From: Piliocolobus tephrosceles
Lineage: Eukaryota; Chordata; Mammalia; Primates; Cercopithecidae
Reading direction: 5' to 3'
Assembly: GCF_002776525.5 (NCBI RefSeq)
Contig: NC_045439.1
Coordinates: 159,386,755 to 159,450,754 of the forward strand
Length of the DNA stretch: 64,000 nt
Below, one piece after another: positions 36,701 through 46,736 of the stretch (position 1 is its first letter; each line of letters begins with the position of its first letter). The position numbers were made by a program, and so were the translations under genes. The notes beneath the pieces are model-generated. The model did not search any database. It saw only the letters and a list, made by a program, of their open reading frames with translations, and was not told the origin of the DNA.

Positions 36701-36875
36701 CAGCAGTATGGGAGGGGATGGCACCAAACCCATGGTTGGAGGCCCTTGTGTTCCTGCTTTTCAACAGTGCATCCTACAGCACACATGGACAGAGAAAAAA
36801 TTCTACACTTCAAGCACCCACCACTATGAACAAGAAACATACGTTAGGAGACATGTCTGTTTCCAACTTCCATAA
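33402..36875 (+). CDS. POM121L2: POM121-like nucleoporin-family protein, single-exon gene (POM121L2)
   Basis: One uninterrupted frame of 1157 codons. I recognise the protein as POM121L2, a paralogue of the nuclear-pore membrane protein POM121; its own function is not established. Seen: it begins MGNLLSKF, which fits an N-myristoylation pattern (Gly2, Ser6); an Arg/Pro-rich N terminus follows; a basic cluster NRPCKRK lies at about 323-329, just before a Leu/Pro-rich stretch typical of the family. From about residue 520 on it is Ser/Thr/Pro-rich and built of 126-residue repeats. FG motifs are few and scattered; one FxFG (FPFG) lies at 1053-1056. I see no convincing membrane segment, unlike POM121. 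The ATG at 33402 is the first in the frame and has G at +4 but T at -3, so initiation context is only fair. The start sits in CpG-rich DNA. No introns are needed, no poly(A) tail is visible, and the frame is intact, which argues against a dead retrocopy. GC content falls strongly from 5' to 3'. Confidence 0.9.
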   Translation: MGNLLSKFRPGCRRRPVPGPGRGTPAPLARDASQPGRVHPAATPRPFRGLFRPNARRRPSPGGIFVAPKRLCPLPRAAAAPLGVLPAVGWGLATRKTPVLPTRNPPRFGHPSSVRIPPPSRAFTLLLPSPREPAVTARKPIPATLPEETDVRAHEGPRRAKKDEDPVQTKGEDDEKRAPLSSGEASSTSRSQGTQADLASFLCSPGPVEGNVHQKFSENSVSEKAQASPASSCLEGPATPSTHSEAGCARHFGKPDPDAAAPPEPGAGCSLLPQKLAGEVPSEEPPPSSLGSPTPLMSGTRMPDGKPLDIPPRSAALPRAARNRPCKRKMSIPLLLPLPPSLPLQWDRGELPPPAKLPCLSVEGALHTLEKSPEYKRNSRILEDKTETTTNSSITQPAPSFSPPVETADSLRLATYTDTSQVPAPLPIPDLADLATGPLILPVTPLSTTPKMDEKIVFTIPNSPLALPADLVPLLRDQSNEKGGSCHSVIGAAPPTSDPPTPSLTPFFKPPVRRESPISMHVDSPPPLSFLTLPPVPSTRTSVITSKPMNSTSVISTITTNTSGHLTSQTAVDPEVVNMDTTAPSQAVIFTSYLSSRVSSLPNSQIHCSAEQRRTGKTSVYASPLPFIFHNTTPNFNQFFGKEATPQPKSGAPDGQQQKASLPSACVFLSLPIIAPPVTSTLVNSASTASSSKPPIETNAMNTTPPSNGVILQSASVSKKKYLPFYLGLPGSGNTRSSGNIASVQASTSLPAQSVRGTTTTSNYALNPGATPQPKFGAPDGLQQKTSLPSAHDFLSLPIMVPPDTSTVVSNASAASLAKPAIDTSAMNTTPPSKTVILQSTFVSSKEYIRFYVGLPGSGNILHSDNIASAQVSTSFPAQAGRKPVTTSSHPLNTESISHSTLGATDGQQKSDSSFILGNPATPAPAIGLPSPSAQPLSGSVIPPGFAELTSPYSALGTPINAEPAKSHNASAFPNGTAKTSGFRVATGMPGTGDSTSLVGNTILGPQVIMGPGTSMDGGSIGFTMSAPGPSSTSGEVSTGQEQSGTPSTTSVFPFGRVAWDPTGHSMAAVPQGANNIPVFGYTSAATYIPGLDPPTQNSGSSMGGDGTKPMVGGPCVPAFQQCILQHTWTEKKFYTSSTHHYEQETYVRRHVCFQLP
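34965..36470 (+). repeat. POM121L2: 378-bp (126-codon) tandem repeats inside POM121L2
   Basis: Anchor motifs recur at a fixed distance. The ATPQPK..GAPDG start occurs at 35331 and 35709, the MNTTPPS motif at 35502 and 35880, and the GLPGSGN motif at 35583 and 35961, each 378 bp apart. A diverged third unit keeps GATDGQQ (offset 378 from unit 2) and GMPGTGD (at 36363, 24 bp late). A diverged earlier unit keeps MDTTAPS at 35136, 366 bp before unit 1. All offsets are multiples of three, so the frame is kept. Units correspond roughly to residues 521-643, 644-769, 770-895 and 896-1030. Confidence 0.9.
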
Positions 36876-36882
36876 AAGCACC

Positions 36883-37420
36883 TGTGGTTCACCTGACCAC
36901 ACCACATCAGTTGTGGTGGTAAACACCAGCGTTATCCCTTTGTATGGTCATGCTTCCAGTTTCACCTTCATGCCAAGCGCCTGCCACGTACCTCTCCAGA
37001 ACTCAGGTTGTGCACCAGGAGGCGACAACAACATCCCTGTGGTTGGAGGCCCTTGTGCTCCCTTTCTCCATCAGTAAACATGGGGCCCACCTGGACAAAA
37101 CACAGGTGGTACATCTGCAGTGAAGGCCAACATATCTTTAATTGGAGGTCCTTGTGTATCCACCTACCAACAAAATACCTAGGGCCCATCTGGACAAAAC
37201 ACACAGATATACATCTTCCAGGAGTGCCAACATTCATTTGATGGGAGGCCTCATGTGCCCATGTATCAGCAAATCACCTGGGGCCCACCTGGACAAAGCA
37301 CAAACCATGCGATGAGGGACAGCAACCCAATGGCTGTGACTGGTTGTGCTTTTGGTCTCCCATTCACGCAAAGCACCTGAGGCCCACCTGGCTAAATGCA
37401 GGTGGTGCAATAGGAGATAA
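36883..37420 (+). repeat. Decayed 99-bp tandem array after the POM121L2 stop
   Basis: A GGGCCCACCTGGACAAA-like motif begins at 36883, 36982, 37081, 37180, 37279 and 37379: spacings of 99, 99, 99, 99 and 100 bp. A TTGGAGGCCCTTGTG-like motif recurs at 37045, 37144 and 37244. Read one frame off the gene's frame, the units encode similar 33-residue blocks (WGPPGQNT..., GGPC...), broken by a TAA at 37075, a TAG near 37180 and a TGA near 37378. The gene's last coding part holds a matching VGGPCVPAFQQ at about 36735. This looks like former coding repeats now lying in the 3' region. Confidence 0.85.
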
Positions 37421-37502
37421 CCCCAGACATTCATAGGGAGAAACCTTTAGTCTCCCTTTCAGTAAAATACTATGGACCTGCCCAAGGTGCTCCTTTTGAC
37501 TT

Positions 37503-37837
37503 TAGAGGAACCAGCATTGTTTTTTGTTTGTTTGTTTGTTTTTGAGACAGAGGCTTCCCCCAGGCTGGAATGCATTGGCATGATCTTGGCTCACTGCAAC
37601 CTCCACCTCCTGGGTTCAAGAAATTCTCCTTTCTTAGCCTCCCGAGTAGCTGGGAGTACAGGCACATGCCACCACACCTGGCTAATTTTTGTAATTGTGG
37701 CAGAGACAGGGTTCCACCTTATTGGTCAGGCTGGTCTCAAACTCCTGACCTCAGGTGATCCACCCGCCTCGGCCTCCCAAAGTGCTAGGATTACAGGCAT
37801 GAGCCACTGTGCCCAGCCTAGAGGAGCCAGCATTGTT
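37503..37837 (-). mobile_element. Alu, antisense, with 19-bp target duplication
   Basis: TAGAGGAACCAGCATTGTT at 37503 and TAGAGGAGCCAGCATTGTT at 37819 flank an antisense AluS with a (GTTT)n tail. It sits just beyond the decayed 99-bp array. Confidence 0.96.
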
Positions 37838-38329
37838 AGTTAAATACTTGTGTTTGGATGGCCCTGGTCAGAGCAACTGTGCCTGTGATGGAAAGCAGCC
37901 ACTAGTGACACTTGTGCCTGCCAAGGCCTTCATAGGAGCCACTAACTCATTTCTTACTTCTATCAGGGGTCTCAAGGAATGAGAAGCAATCTTCCTCCAC
38001 ATACAGTTCTCATAAATTGACATTTTTTCCAAGAGGAACAGGCTTAGTTCCCTCAAGTTAAACTCAACCTGCTCTCTCCCTGCAGAAGCTGGAGGCCCAA
38101 AACAGAGAGAGAGAGAGGAGAGAGAAAGAGAGAGAGAGTGTGTTTGTTGGTGAGTGGAGCAGATGAGCCCAGCAGAACCACACTGTATTTTAGTGGTCTT
38201 CTACACTGTATAGAGGGTAGAGGAAACCTGTGTGTATCATCAGCTGTACCCTCTCTGGCTTGACTGTTAACTTGGCTGACCCTACCTCTGGGACAGTTCT
38301 CTCTAGTCATGGACAGAAAGGCAAAATTC
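37838..38329. other. Unassigned; (GA)n microsatellite at 38102-38138
   Basis: GAGAGAGAGAGAGGAGAGAGAAAGAGAGAGAGAG is a clear purine tract. The rest matches nothing I recognise. Confidence 0.5.
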
Positions 38330-38890
38330 CCAATTTTGTGGACCCTACATTCTAGTTGAAAGGGAGAGAAGAAGCAACAAACATGGATATTATCTGGTAA
38401 ATTAGCCTGTAACAAATGCTATGGAAAATAAAGAAGTACATGGCGGATTGAGATGATAGATAGAGAAGCAGGGGTTTCAGTTTACACTATGGACAAGCCT
38501 CACTGGGAAGGTAAATTTAAACTCTAGAGAGAAGCAGTTGAGCCAGATACATGAGCAAAGACCATTCCAGATAATAGGAGTGGTCATTGCAAAGGCTCAG
38601 AGGAAGGATCCCTGGTGTCCTCATGGAGCAGTTAGTAAGGAAAAGTGGCTGGAATGAAGTCAGCAAGTGGGAGGGAGGGATAGAGAAAAGGAGGACAGAG
38701 AATATGTGAGTGGAATTCCTTCCTCCACTATTTACTAGTTGTGTAATTACAGTTGACTCAACCTTCGAGAGTCTCAGTGAAATCAGTACTTTTACTATGG
38801 CCTGTTTATCTCACAAGATTTTTGAAAGGATAAAATGAAATAATATGGAGAAATGACTTATAAGCCATTGTTGTAATTTGTTCTATACAT
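38330..38890 (+). mobile_element. L2-like piece followed by MIR-like piece
   Basis: CTACATTCTAGTTGAAAGGGAG...AAGACCATTCCAGATAATAGGAGTGG..GCAAAGGCTCAGAGG (38340-38680) resembles L2. ACTATTTACTAGTTGTGTAATTACAG...TCTCAGTGAAATCAG (38725-38870) resembles MIR. Both are old and eroded. Confidence 0.5.
38427..38432 (+). promoter_or_regulatory. First AATAAA downstream of POM121L2
   Basis: This is the first canonical polyadenylation hexamer I found after the stop, about 1.55 kb downstream and within an L2-like stretch. Its use by POM121L2 is a guess; variant hexamers were not excluded. Confidence 0.2.
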
Positions 38891-38927
38891 AGGGATGGAT
38901 AGATGGATGGATGGATAGATTACATGC

Positions 38928-38969
<42 letters not shown>

Positions 38970-38975
38970 GATAGA
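38891..38975. repeat. (GATA)n / (GGAT)n microsatellite
   Basis: GGATAGATGGATGG units pass into at least nine pure GATA units ending at GATGATAGAG. Likely polymorphic. Confidence 0.95.
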
Positions 38976-39335
38976 GTTGTGGACTGAATGTTTGTGTCCC
39001 TCCCAAAAATTCATATTTTGAAGCCCTAACTCCCAATGTGATGATATTAGGAGGTGGGGCTTTGGGGAGGTGATTAGGTTTAGATGAAGTCATGAAGCTG
39101 AAACCCCCATGATGGGATTTTTGCCTTTATAAGAAGAAGAAATACCAGTGCTTTCTCTAATTGCCATGTGAAGGTATACCAAGAAGGTAACTATCTGTAA
39201 GCCAGGAAAAGAGTTCTCACAAGAAACAGAATTTGTCTTTATCTTGGACTTCCCAACCTTTAGAATTGTAGAAAATAAATGTATATTGTTGAAGCCACCA
39301 GTCTATGGCATTTTTTATAGCAATCAGAACTGAAG
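38976..39335 (+). mobile_element. MLT1-type MaLR LTR, sense
   Basis: GTTGTGGACTGAATGTTTGTGTCCC, TTCATATTTTGAAGCCCTAACTCCCAATGTGATG, TTTATAAGAAGAAGAAATACC, CTTGGACTTCCCAACC and AAAATAAATGTATATTG follow the MLT1 LTR order, with the poly(A) signal near 39271. Confidence 0.85.
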
Positions 39336-39468
39336 AAAGAAAGAAAAGAAAAAGAAAGAAAGAGAAAAGAAAGAAGGAAAGAAAAGAGAGAGAAAGAAGG
39401 AAAGAAAGGAAGGAAAGAAAGAGAAATGATAGATAGATGATAGATTGATAGATAGATAATAGAGAATA
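39331..39468. repeat. (GAAA)n then (GATA)n microsatellite
   Basis: A purine-only tract of AAGAAAGAAAGAGA units (39331-39425) followed by ATAGATAGATGATAG units. Directly at the 3' end of the MLT1 LTR. Confidence 0.92.
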
Positions 39469-40589
39469 TACATATCTATGTATAGTCAATGACTGAGTTC
39501 CTTAGGCAATGGTGCCTTGATTGCCTTTATTAGGCAATTCAAATAGAAGAATAGAAGAACCCCTTTTTATTAGCATAAAAGCAGTTAGCATTTATGAAGC
39601 AAACACACGTAAAAATGTGATAACAGAGACTAAAACATTTGTGAGATTAGGCCTGAAAGAAAACAATCACAGAGAAATTACTGAATTCCTCCTATCACCC
39701 TGGGGCCTGATTCATTCACTCTGAGTTGTTTAGTACAGTTCCAGAGGATCAAAGCTCCTGTTTCCTCAGCCAGATAATCACCTAACTTTTGTAATCAGAA
39801 CTACCTTTCAGAAGCAGAGTGGAAATCCAGTTTTCTTCTAATAGCACTATACCCTTGCAATATTACCAGGGACAAATTTTTAAAATTCATACTTCGTGAC
39901 ATTTTTTAGAAAGCCTCAAGCTAAATATTATGATCCTGGTAAGACAAACTTTAAATAAATGTGTGAGAGATATAAAGATAATTTTTGTTTTCATGTTCTG
40001 ATGTGCTTACACAACTGAAACTATTTCTAAACAAATAGAAATATTCTTTGATTTTTTATTAAAATAAAAAGTGAACATAATATCAATTTGAATAATACTG
40101 AAATTCAGCCTTCCTACTGCAGTTTCCTCCTCCAGAGAGAGTTTTGCTACTTTCATGTTACTCCCATATTTCTGAGTTTGCTTTTTACTTCAACTATTAT
40201 GTTATCTTACAGATGTCATTGTTTTTCCTAAAACTTGAAGTGCCTTCCTTTTTTTCTCCTTGAACTCTTTTACCATAAAAAAAAAAAAAAAAATTGTTTT
40301 TGGTTTTCTAAAATTTTCAGATAGTGTTGTTTACTTGACTGCATCCCTTCCTTTTCCAGAAACCTTGAGCCTCCTCCACTGGTTTGGGAGCAGTAAGACC
40401 AAAGTAAGTGTAAAGAGTAAAGTAGAGGTTCCTCTTCAAAGACTTTCTTCCCCATCTAATAAGAAATAAATAGTAACTTCTCTTAGAAGCAAAATTTATT
40501 CAAAGACCTGTGCTAACATTCTTAAATATCTGCGAGCCGTAATAAATCAATGTACTTTATGCTCTCAGCTCCTACAATTTAGCCTAAAT
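39469..40589. other. No feature recognised
   Basis: AT-rich sequence with an A-run at 40277-40293. The open frame 40260-40469 starts beside that run and is not recognised. Confidence 0.4.
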
Positions 40590-40975
40590 ATTTGCCCTGG
40601 CATGTGTATACTGGTCCAAGCATTAGGTCATAGCCTGTTCCTCTTCCCTATTTAAAAGTATTTTTACCTTTCTCAGCATTCCACAAGTGACTTCCTCCTT
40701 CCTTTGTTCTCCTCTACCTTTGCCTCTTTTAAAAAGTTCTAAGTTGCTAGCCAATCGGGACAAATGCAGAATGTGAGGTCCTGTTCCAGCCAATGGAAAC
40801 CGGACACAGCAGTAGGGTGAACGCGTCAGGTTATAAATGACCCTGTCTCCTTTGTTCTGTATACTGTCATAGAAAAACTGCTGGCAAGTGTACCCTTTCT
40901 GCAGGAAGTAAAAATGGCCTTACTAAATAAATTTATATTCAAGTGCTTTTTCTTTACGGCATCGAGGAACAAGCA
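40590..40975 (+). mobile_element. Solo LTR with promoter motifs, sense
   Basis: Layout of a retroviral LTR: CCAAT boxes at 40751 and 40790, a TATA-like TTATAAAT at 40831-40838 and AATAAA at 40926-40931. Family not named; the ends are approximate. Confidence 0.6.
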
Positions 40976-41934
40976 TTTCAAATATAAGGACATGGTCTCA
41001 GAAGAAAGAGGCCTAAAGGAGCCACCCAAACTGCTTTTAGTTTAGGCCAGAAATGCTCACTAATCACTAATTTTTCAAAAATATCTAATTCTGACTGCAT
41101 CGTCCTAATTTCCTGAATCTATGGTAGAGCCAGGAATCTGGATTTCAGGTAGCACTCTAGGGAAGTGTGATGCACAGTCCATGTTTCCTATTCTTCCAAA
41201 CACTGCTTCACGCCTTACATGAGAGCTCACCAAAGTCCTCATTCATCTCATAAGATAAAAAAATGTGTATAGGATGTGGTTCAAAGCCCTAATTAGTAAT
41301 AAGTAGAGTATTTTCCTCTTATCTGTGTCTCATGAACTAGAAAATGGCCTGTGGAAAATTTGAGAATTTCCAACTCATGGATGCATGTCTTTCTTGCTCT
41401 AAATATCTTCACGTTAGAGGCCTAGAAACTGCAACTAACTGTGAAAAGCCTGTCCAGGACCTCCCTGAACCAGTCATTGCTGTGATCCCAGGGTTATGTG
41501 ATACAATGAGGGCTTGCCAAACAGCAGTTCATTCTTTACCTGAGGCAGAGCTGGGAATGGCGCTCTCAGAAGTCTCAGGACAGGAGTGTCGTCATCAGAT
41601 GTGCCTTCCAGATAGGAAAATTGAGGCTCATAAAATCAAACAGCTGCTAAGTTTTACAGCCATGGTCAAGATCCTGGATTTATCCAATGCGTGAAATGAG
41701 GTGTGGGAGGGACCAGAAAAAAAAGAAGCCAAACAAAATATCTGCTAAAAAATCATCTTAGGTAAATAGTACCTTTGCTTTAAATGCATACTAACTTGTG
41801 AATGACTGATATCAGAGACTTTCTTGGAAGTAGGTTTTATAGGATGGAGGACAAATGAAAGTTTATGGCCAAAGAAAGAAGGGTCAGTGGGTGGTGCATT
41901 GAAGTAAGTGGTTCCGAAAGCAAACTAGGTCAAC
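40976..41934. other. Unassigned; antisense MIR at about 41600-41690
   Basis: GATAGGAAAATTGAGGCTCATAAAATCAAACAGCTGCTAAG is the reverse of the MIR core. The 116-codon frame 41344-41694 runs into this MIR, so I do not call it a gene. Confidence 0.5.
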
Positions 41935-42432
41935 TTTTTAACTGGCTAGTGAAAATGGGATTCCTCAGGCTGGGTTAAACAGAGGTTTCCTCAACTGAAA
42001 CCACCAGGATACGAAAGCAAGGAGAAGACAGGAATAAATAGGACTCCAACAGGCAGAATAGGATTTATTTAAGGCATGCAATGTGGAGGGCCCTGATGGG
42101 AACAAGACAGTGTTGAGAGGAGCCCCACTCTTGAAAATGAAGCATTCCTACAGGGAGGGTGTCTGAGACTTCCTAGCATATGTCTGCTGTGCAAGTAATT
42201 ACATTGTCAATTTAATGGTTTAAAAAATATTCTGGTAAGGGGAGGCATTAGTTCAAGACATGCTGAGATGTAACCAATCAACAGACCAGAAACATTGATA
42301 CTTTATGGGTGCCTCAACTCCAAATTACTAAATGACCATGTTTTGCCATCTTTAAGCTACAGGGGTTCTGGGCTTCAATACTATATGCAGAGAATATTAA
42401 TACCAGACATTGGTTGTTTAAAAATGATTATC

Positions 42433-42742
42433 AGGCTGGGCACGGCGTCTCGTGCCTGTAATCCCAGCACTTTGGGAGGCTGAAGCGGGCAGATCACCTG
42501 AGCTCAGGTGTTCAAAACCAGCCTGGCCAACATGGCGAAACCCCGTCTCTACTAAAAATACAAAAATTAGCTGGCTGTGGTGGTGTGCACCTGTAATCCC
42601 AGCTGCTCCAGAGGCTGAGGCATGAAAATCGCCTGAACCTGGGAGGTGGAGGTTGCAGTGAGCAGAGATGAAGCCACTGCACTCCAGCCTGGGCAACAAC
42701 GAGACTGCATCTCAAAAAATAAAAAATAAAAATAAAAAACGA
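42433..42742 (+). mobile_element. Alu, sense, inside copy C
   Basis: GGCTGGGCACGGCGTCTCGT to GAGACTGCATCTCAAAAAATAAAAAATAAAAATAAAAAAC. Not present at the matching places in A or B. Confidence 0.95.
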
Positions 42743-45420
42743 ACTTGTCATCCTTACTTTATTATATTGCATCCTGGCACCATTCATCATCATTTTACTG
42801 CATATAGAGAGCAACTCTATACTTCATGCAAACTACATAGACTAGCATTTTCTTTGTAAAGGGAAAGGCAAGATGATTGTCAAAAGGAAACTGGAGGGAT
42901 TCTGGGGAAAAAATAGAGGAGATAAGCATTACTTGTTTCTCCTTCTTTGATGAAAATTGTGTTCTGCTATTTTGTAAAGAAAGGTCTACATTAATTAATT
43001 CATAATGTAATTAGCTTATTAACCACATGTAACAAGAAATAATAGAAAAGAAAGCTTAGGGTCCACATAGGGTGGTTCAACTTACTTAGAAAGGTAATTT
43101 ACATCACCTATAAAGGGTACCTCTTCATCCTTGGGCTGTTGCAAGATAGTTGTGTCATGCAAAAGCATCTGTTGTTTTTGCAGTCAGGAATTAGGTGAAA
43201 GGGTTGAAGGCCAGGCTTATAAAAATGACTTCTCCTTGTGTCTTCACACTTTTCTCCTGTATTATTCCTACAGTTCTGTAACCCATGCCTCCATAAAGTA
43301 ATGACAGAATATAGCATCTCTACCAGCATGAATGCTGCCATGATAACCCTGTCTCCTTCTTACCACTGGATATAAAGATTGGCTTGAGGAAATTGGGACA
43401 AATTGTTCTGCAGAATACCAGGTCCATCTTCTCCATTCTCCTGCTTTCCCAGGTGCTTGCCACGGTACAGCCTGGGATTCTCTGAAAGCAGTAACCTGAG
43501 GCCTTACTAGGTCTCAATCATTGTTTCACATCACTCAGGTATCATTCTGCCTTTCATTGTCTTATGTACAGTTTTCTGCAAACCGTTGTCTCATATCATC
43601 TTTCCATTTTTGCATGTGTTTATATGAGATAAGGTTTGTCCCAATGCTATAGCTTTATCCACAACACCTTGGTTTCTTCCTTATACAATTACTCTATCAT
43701 TACTTTACCTCTGGCTTGGCTATCTGCTTCCAGCTGGCAATATTAAGGTTAATAAAGAAGAAAGTGAATGAAATTTATAAAGACAGATAACTGCACTACC
43801 ATTGTATTGCAAAGGGAAGGTCAGAATTAATCAATGCACTGAGTCTTAAGAGTCTCTATGGGGTTGTCTATGTCAATGAATGAATGTTTTAAGAAAAATC
43901 TAAAGGAAAGGATAATATATTTGCCAATCAATTACACATACAATAGCATTCTTTTATAATTACAGTAAAATCCTTTATATAATTATGAAGTTTTATTCAC
44001 ATAAAAATTAAAGCAAAATTTAAATAATTCATAAATGAATCCATAAATATATTGGTAGCTGATTCTGATTGTTATGAATTGTGTTTTCATCCCGAGTTAC
44101 AAGTGGTATAACATCACCCACTGGTATGAAGAGTTATAGCAATGAAACATTACTTTATAAAGGAGGCTGCACCATTACCTGTGATTTCTGCCTTTCTTAT
44201 TAACACACATTCTTCAAGTTGTAATTCAGGTGAACTTTATTTATGCAGCTGAACTTTCCAGAAGATGACAGCATAAGATGTCAGGGAAAATTGTTCCATG
44301 TGCAGACACTAACAACTATGCCATGGCTGCCACCAGAGTAATAATAATTATGATAAAATGTGAAAAAAATACTAAAAGAGGTGAAATGTGGTAACTGATA
44401 AAGACACAAAAATATCTATCAAGAGAGCATATTGGTAAACTGAATCTTAGAGCACAAGAAGACTTTCCTTGATCTCAGAGGACAAACCTGTCCAAAAGGA
44501 TAAGAAGTACAAATGGTGGAGAATTAGCATGGTCCATAGCAGGTCTCTATGATGGTTTGAGAATGGTGAGGCTGGAGAAGAGGCTGGCTGAGGGAAAAGA
44601 CAGGGCTCACAACCTGTCCTCATAACAGAAGAAAGTAAAAAATATATATTAATCTTCAAGGTCAAAACCTCTTCAAATTGAAAGAATGTTGGAGTTTATT
44701 GGGAAAAATATAGGTGAGGAATTTGACAGATTCATTCATTAGTAAAATCCAGTATAAAGGATAATTTTCTGTTGTTCTTTGTCCACTACCTGTGTGGGGT
44801 TCACAAGGGAGCCACATCAAAAAAGTATTCATATTCTCTGGTATTTCGCTTCAGTAGGTATTGACAAAACTTAACAGAAATATGCACTATAGGTGAAAGA
44901 GCTGCCCTTGAGAACCCAGGGCAGAGGCATCAGACCTGGAATGGGATGAACAAAGGAGACCTCTAGGAGGAGGAACATTGGAGGTGATTCTGGAAAATGA
45001 GGAGCAGTGAGTCCAGCAAACGGGAGGCAAACAGAAGAGGAGAAAGTGTGTCTGTGGCACAGGCCAAGCCATGAGAAGGGGCAGTGGATTGGAAGGACTG
45101 CGAGGATCAGTCATATATGAGGACAGGAGCAGGAAGGGCAGACCATGGAGGGACTGGGGATAGAGACAATGGATATGTTTCTTCATTAACACACACATGT
45201 TCACACATCTATGTCTCCATCTTCTCTTACATGTTCTTTGATATTCTCATGCAAACCTCATGATATTCTCGTGTGTCTTAGCATAACATGTATTATATGA
45301 CTTTACTATTTCCATCATAGGGCCTCTTTTAAATTACGTACATAGCAATAGCTACCGATCTAAATTTCTTTATGTGTACGGTATTTGCCTACATAGTAAA
45401 CAAACAAACAAACATCCCCC

Positions 45421-46081
45421 TGTGAACCCAAAATATCTGAGATAGATCTCAACCAATTTAGAAAGATTATTTTGCCAAGGTTAAGGATGTGCTTGTGACA
45501 CAGCCTCAGGAAGTCCTGACAACATGTGCCCAGAGTGGTCGGGGCACAGCTTGCTTTTATCTATTTTAGGGAGTCATGAGACATCAATTAATATGTGTAA
45601 GATGTATATTGTTTGGGTGGGGAAAGGCAGGACAACTCCAAGTAAGAGGCTTCCAGACCATAGGCAGATGAGAGACAAAAGGTTATATTTTTTGAGTCTT
45701 TGATCAGCCTTTCACTGAATACACAATTTAGTCTGGCTCGGTGAATCTGCATTTTTACATAAACAATAGGGCAGTGGGAGCAATCAGATATGCATTTGTC
45801 TCAGGTAAGCAGAGGGATGACTTTCTGTCCCGCACCTGTGAAGACAAGCTGTCAGTTTACATTGCCGGGGTGAAATTCAACAGAACTGTTTCAGGGTAAA
45901 AATCTTGAGGCCCACAAGGAATGTTCTTGTAGGCAAATTGTGAGGGGGATGTGTAGCTTTAGCTTTGTAGCTATCTTATTTAGGAATAAAATGAGAGACG
46001 GGTTTGCCTGACGTAATTCCCTGCTTGACTTTTCCCTTGGCTTAGTGATTCTAGGGTCCCAAGATTTATTTTCCTTTCACA
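45421..46081 (-). mobile_element. Solo LTR, antisense, inside copy C
   Basis: A 661-bp block TGTGAACCC...CCTTTCACA (TG...CA). Copy B reads through the matching site without it (TTTCCCCCTTTATATG near 17577), which fixes the ends. The run AGAAAGATTATTTTGCC and CACAGCCTCAGGAAGTCCTGAC recall a primate ERV LTR read backwards; family not named. Confidence 0.8.
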
Positions 46082-46162
46082 CCACTTTAGTACGCTTTTG
46101 GTTGATCGTTTCTTACAAGAAGTATCTCCTTATTTCATGGGGGAGTCATCTCTGTATGTTCT

Positions 46163-46736
46163 TGTCAGGTTCACGACTATGGCCATTGTCACACCTGGGG
46201 TCAGGTTCCAGCCCATGCTGAGGTCCTAAGGGAGTGAGTGCATGAGCAGGAAGAACACTTGGGGGGCCATAGGCAGGTGAAAGATGATTTTATTCAGTAG
46301 CAGCTCTCATTAACAGCTTTCTCACATTGTCCAGCCTGTCGCATCTGCTTCGTGCTGAGGCCCCCACACACAGCTGCGCAGCCAGCTCTCCCTTGCCTTA
46401 AGGGTCAGCATCTTAACTCTTTCTCTGGGCACAAGCGAGCCAAGCTGGGACCTGGCTCCCCTCTGTCTGTCTGCAAAGTCAGACAGCTTTGGCTCTCTCT
46501 CTTTCTCTGGGTGCTAGTGCGTCTGCACAGTGTTAACAGGCCAATTACACCTTTTACAGACAATAGTGGAGTAGAGCCAAGTAATGGCCTTCCCATGTTA
46601 TGGCTACATGGCTGTGATAAGAAGTGGAATTACATGCCTGCACTCTAAACTCGCTGAGTCATGCAGGATGTAAACATCTTACCTCGGCCTATCCTTGACC
46701 AAAGCACAGCCATGATCCTTACAGCTCTTCCTTACA
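46163..46736 (-). mobile_element. Second solo LTR, antisense, inside copy C
   Basis: A 574-bp block TGTCAGG...CTTACA (TG...CA), richer in GC than its surroundings. Copy B has an uninterrupted CATGTCCTTAAGCAGGG at the matching site (about 17655), where C has ATGTTCT on the left and CTCTTAAGCGAGGG on the right. Confidence 0.75.

Noticed and set aside
41344..41694. 116-codon frame as a gene
   Set aside because: Its right third is an antisense MIR, and nothing else supports coding.
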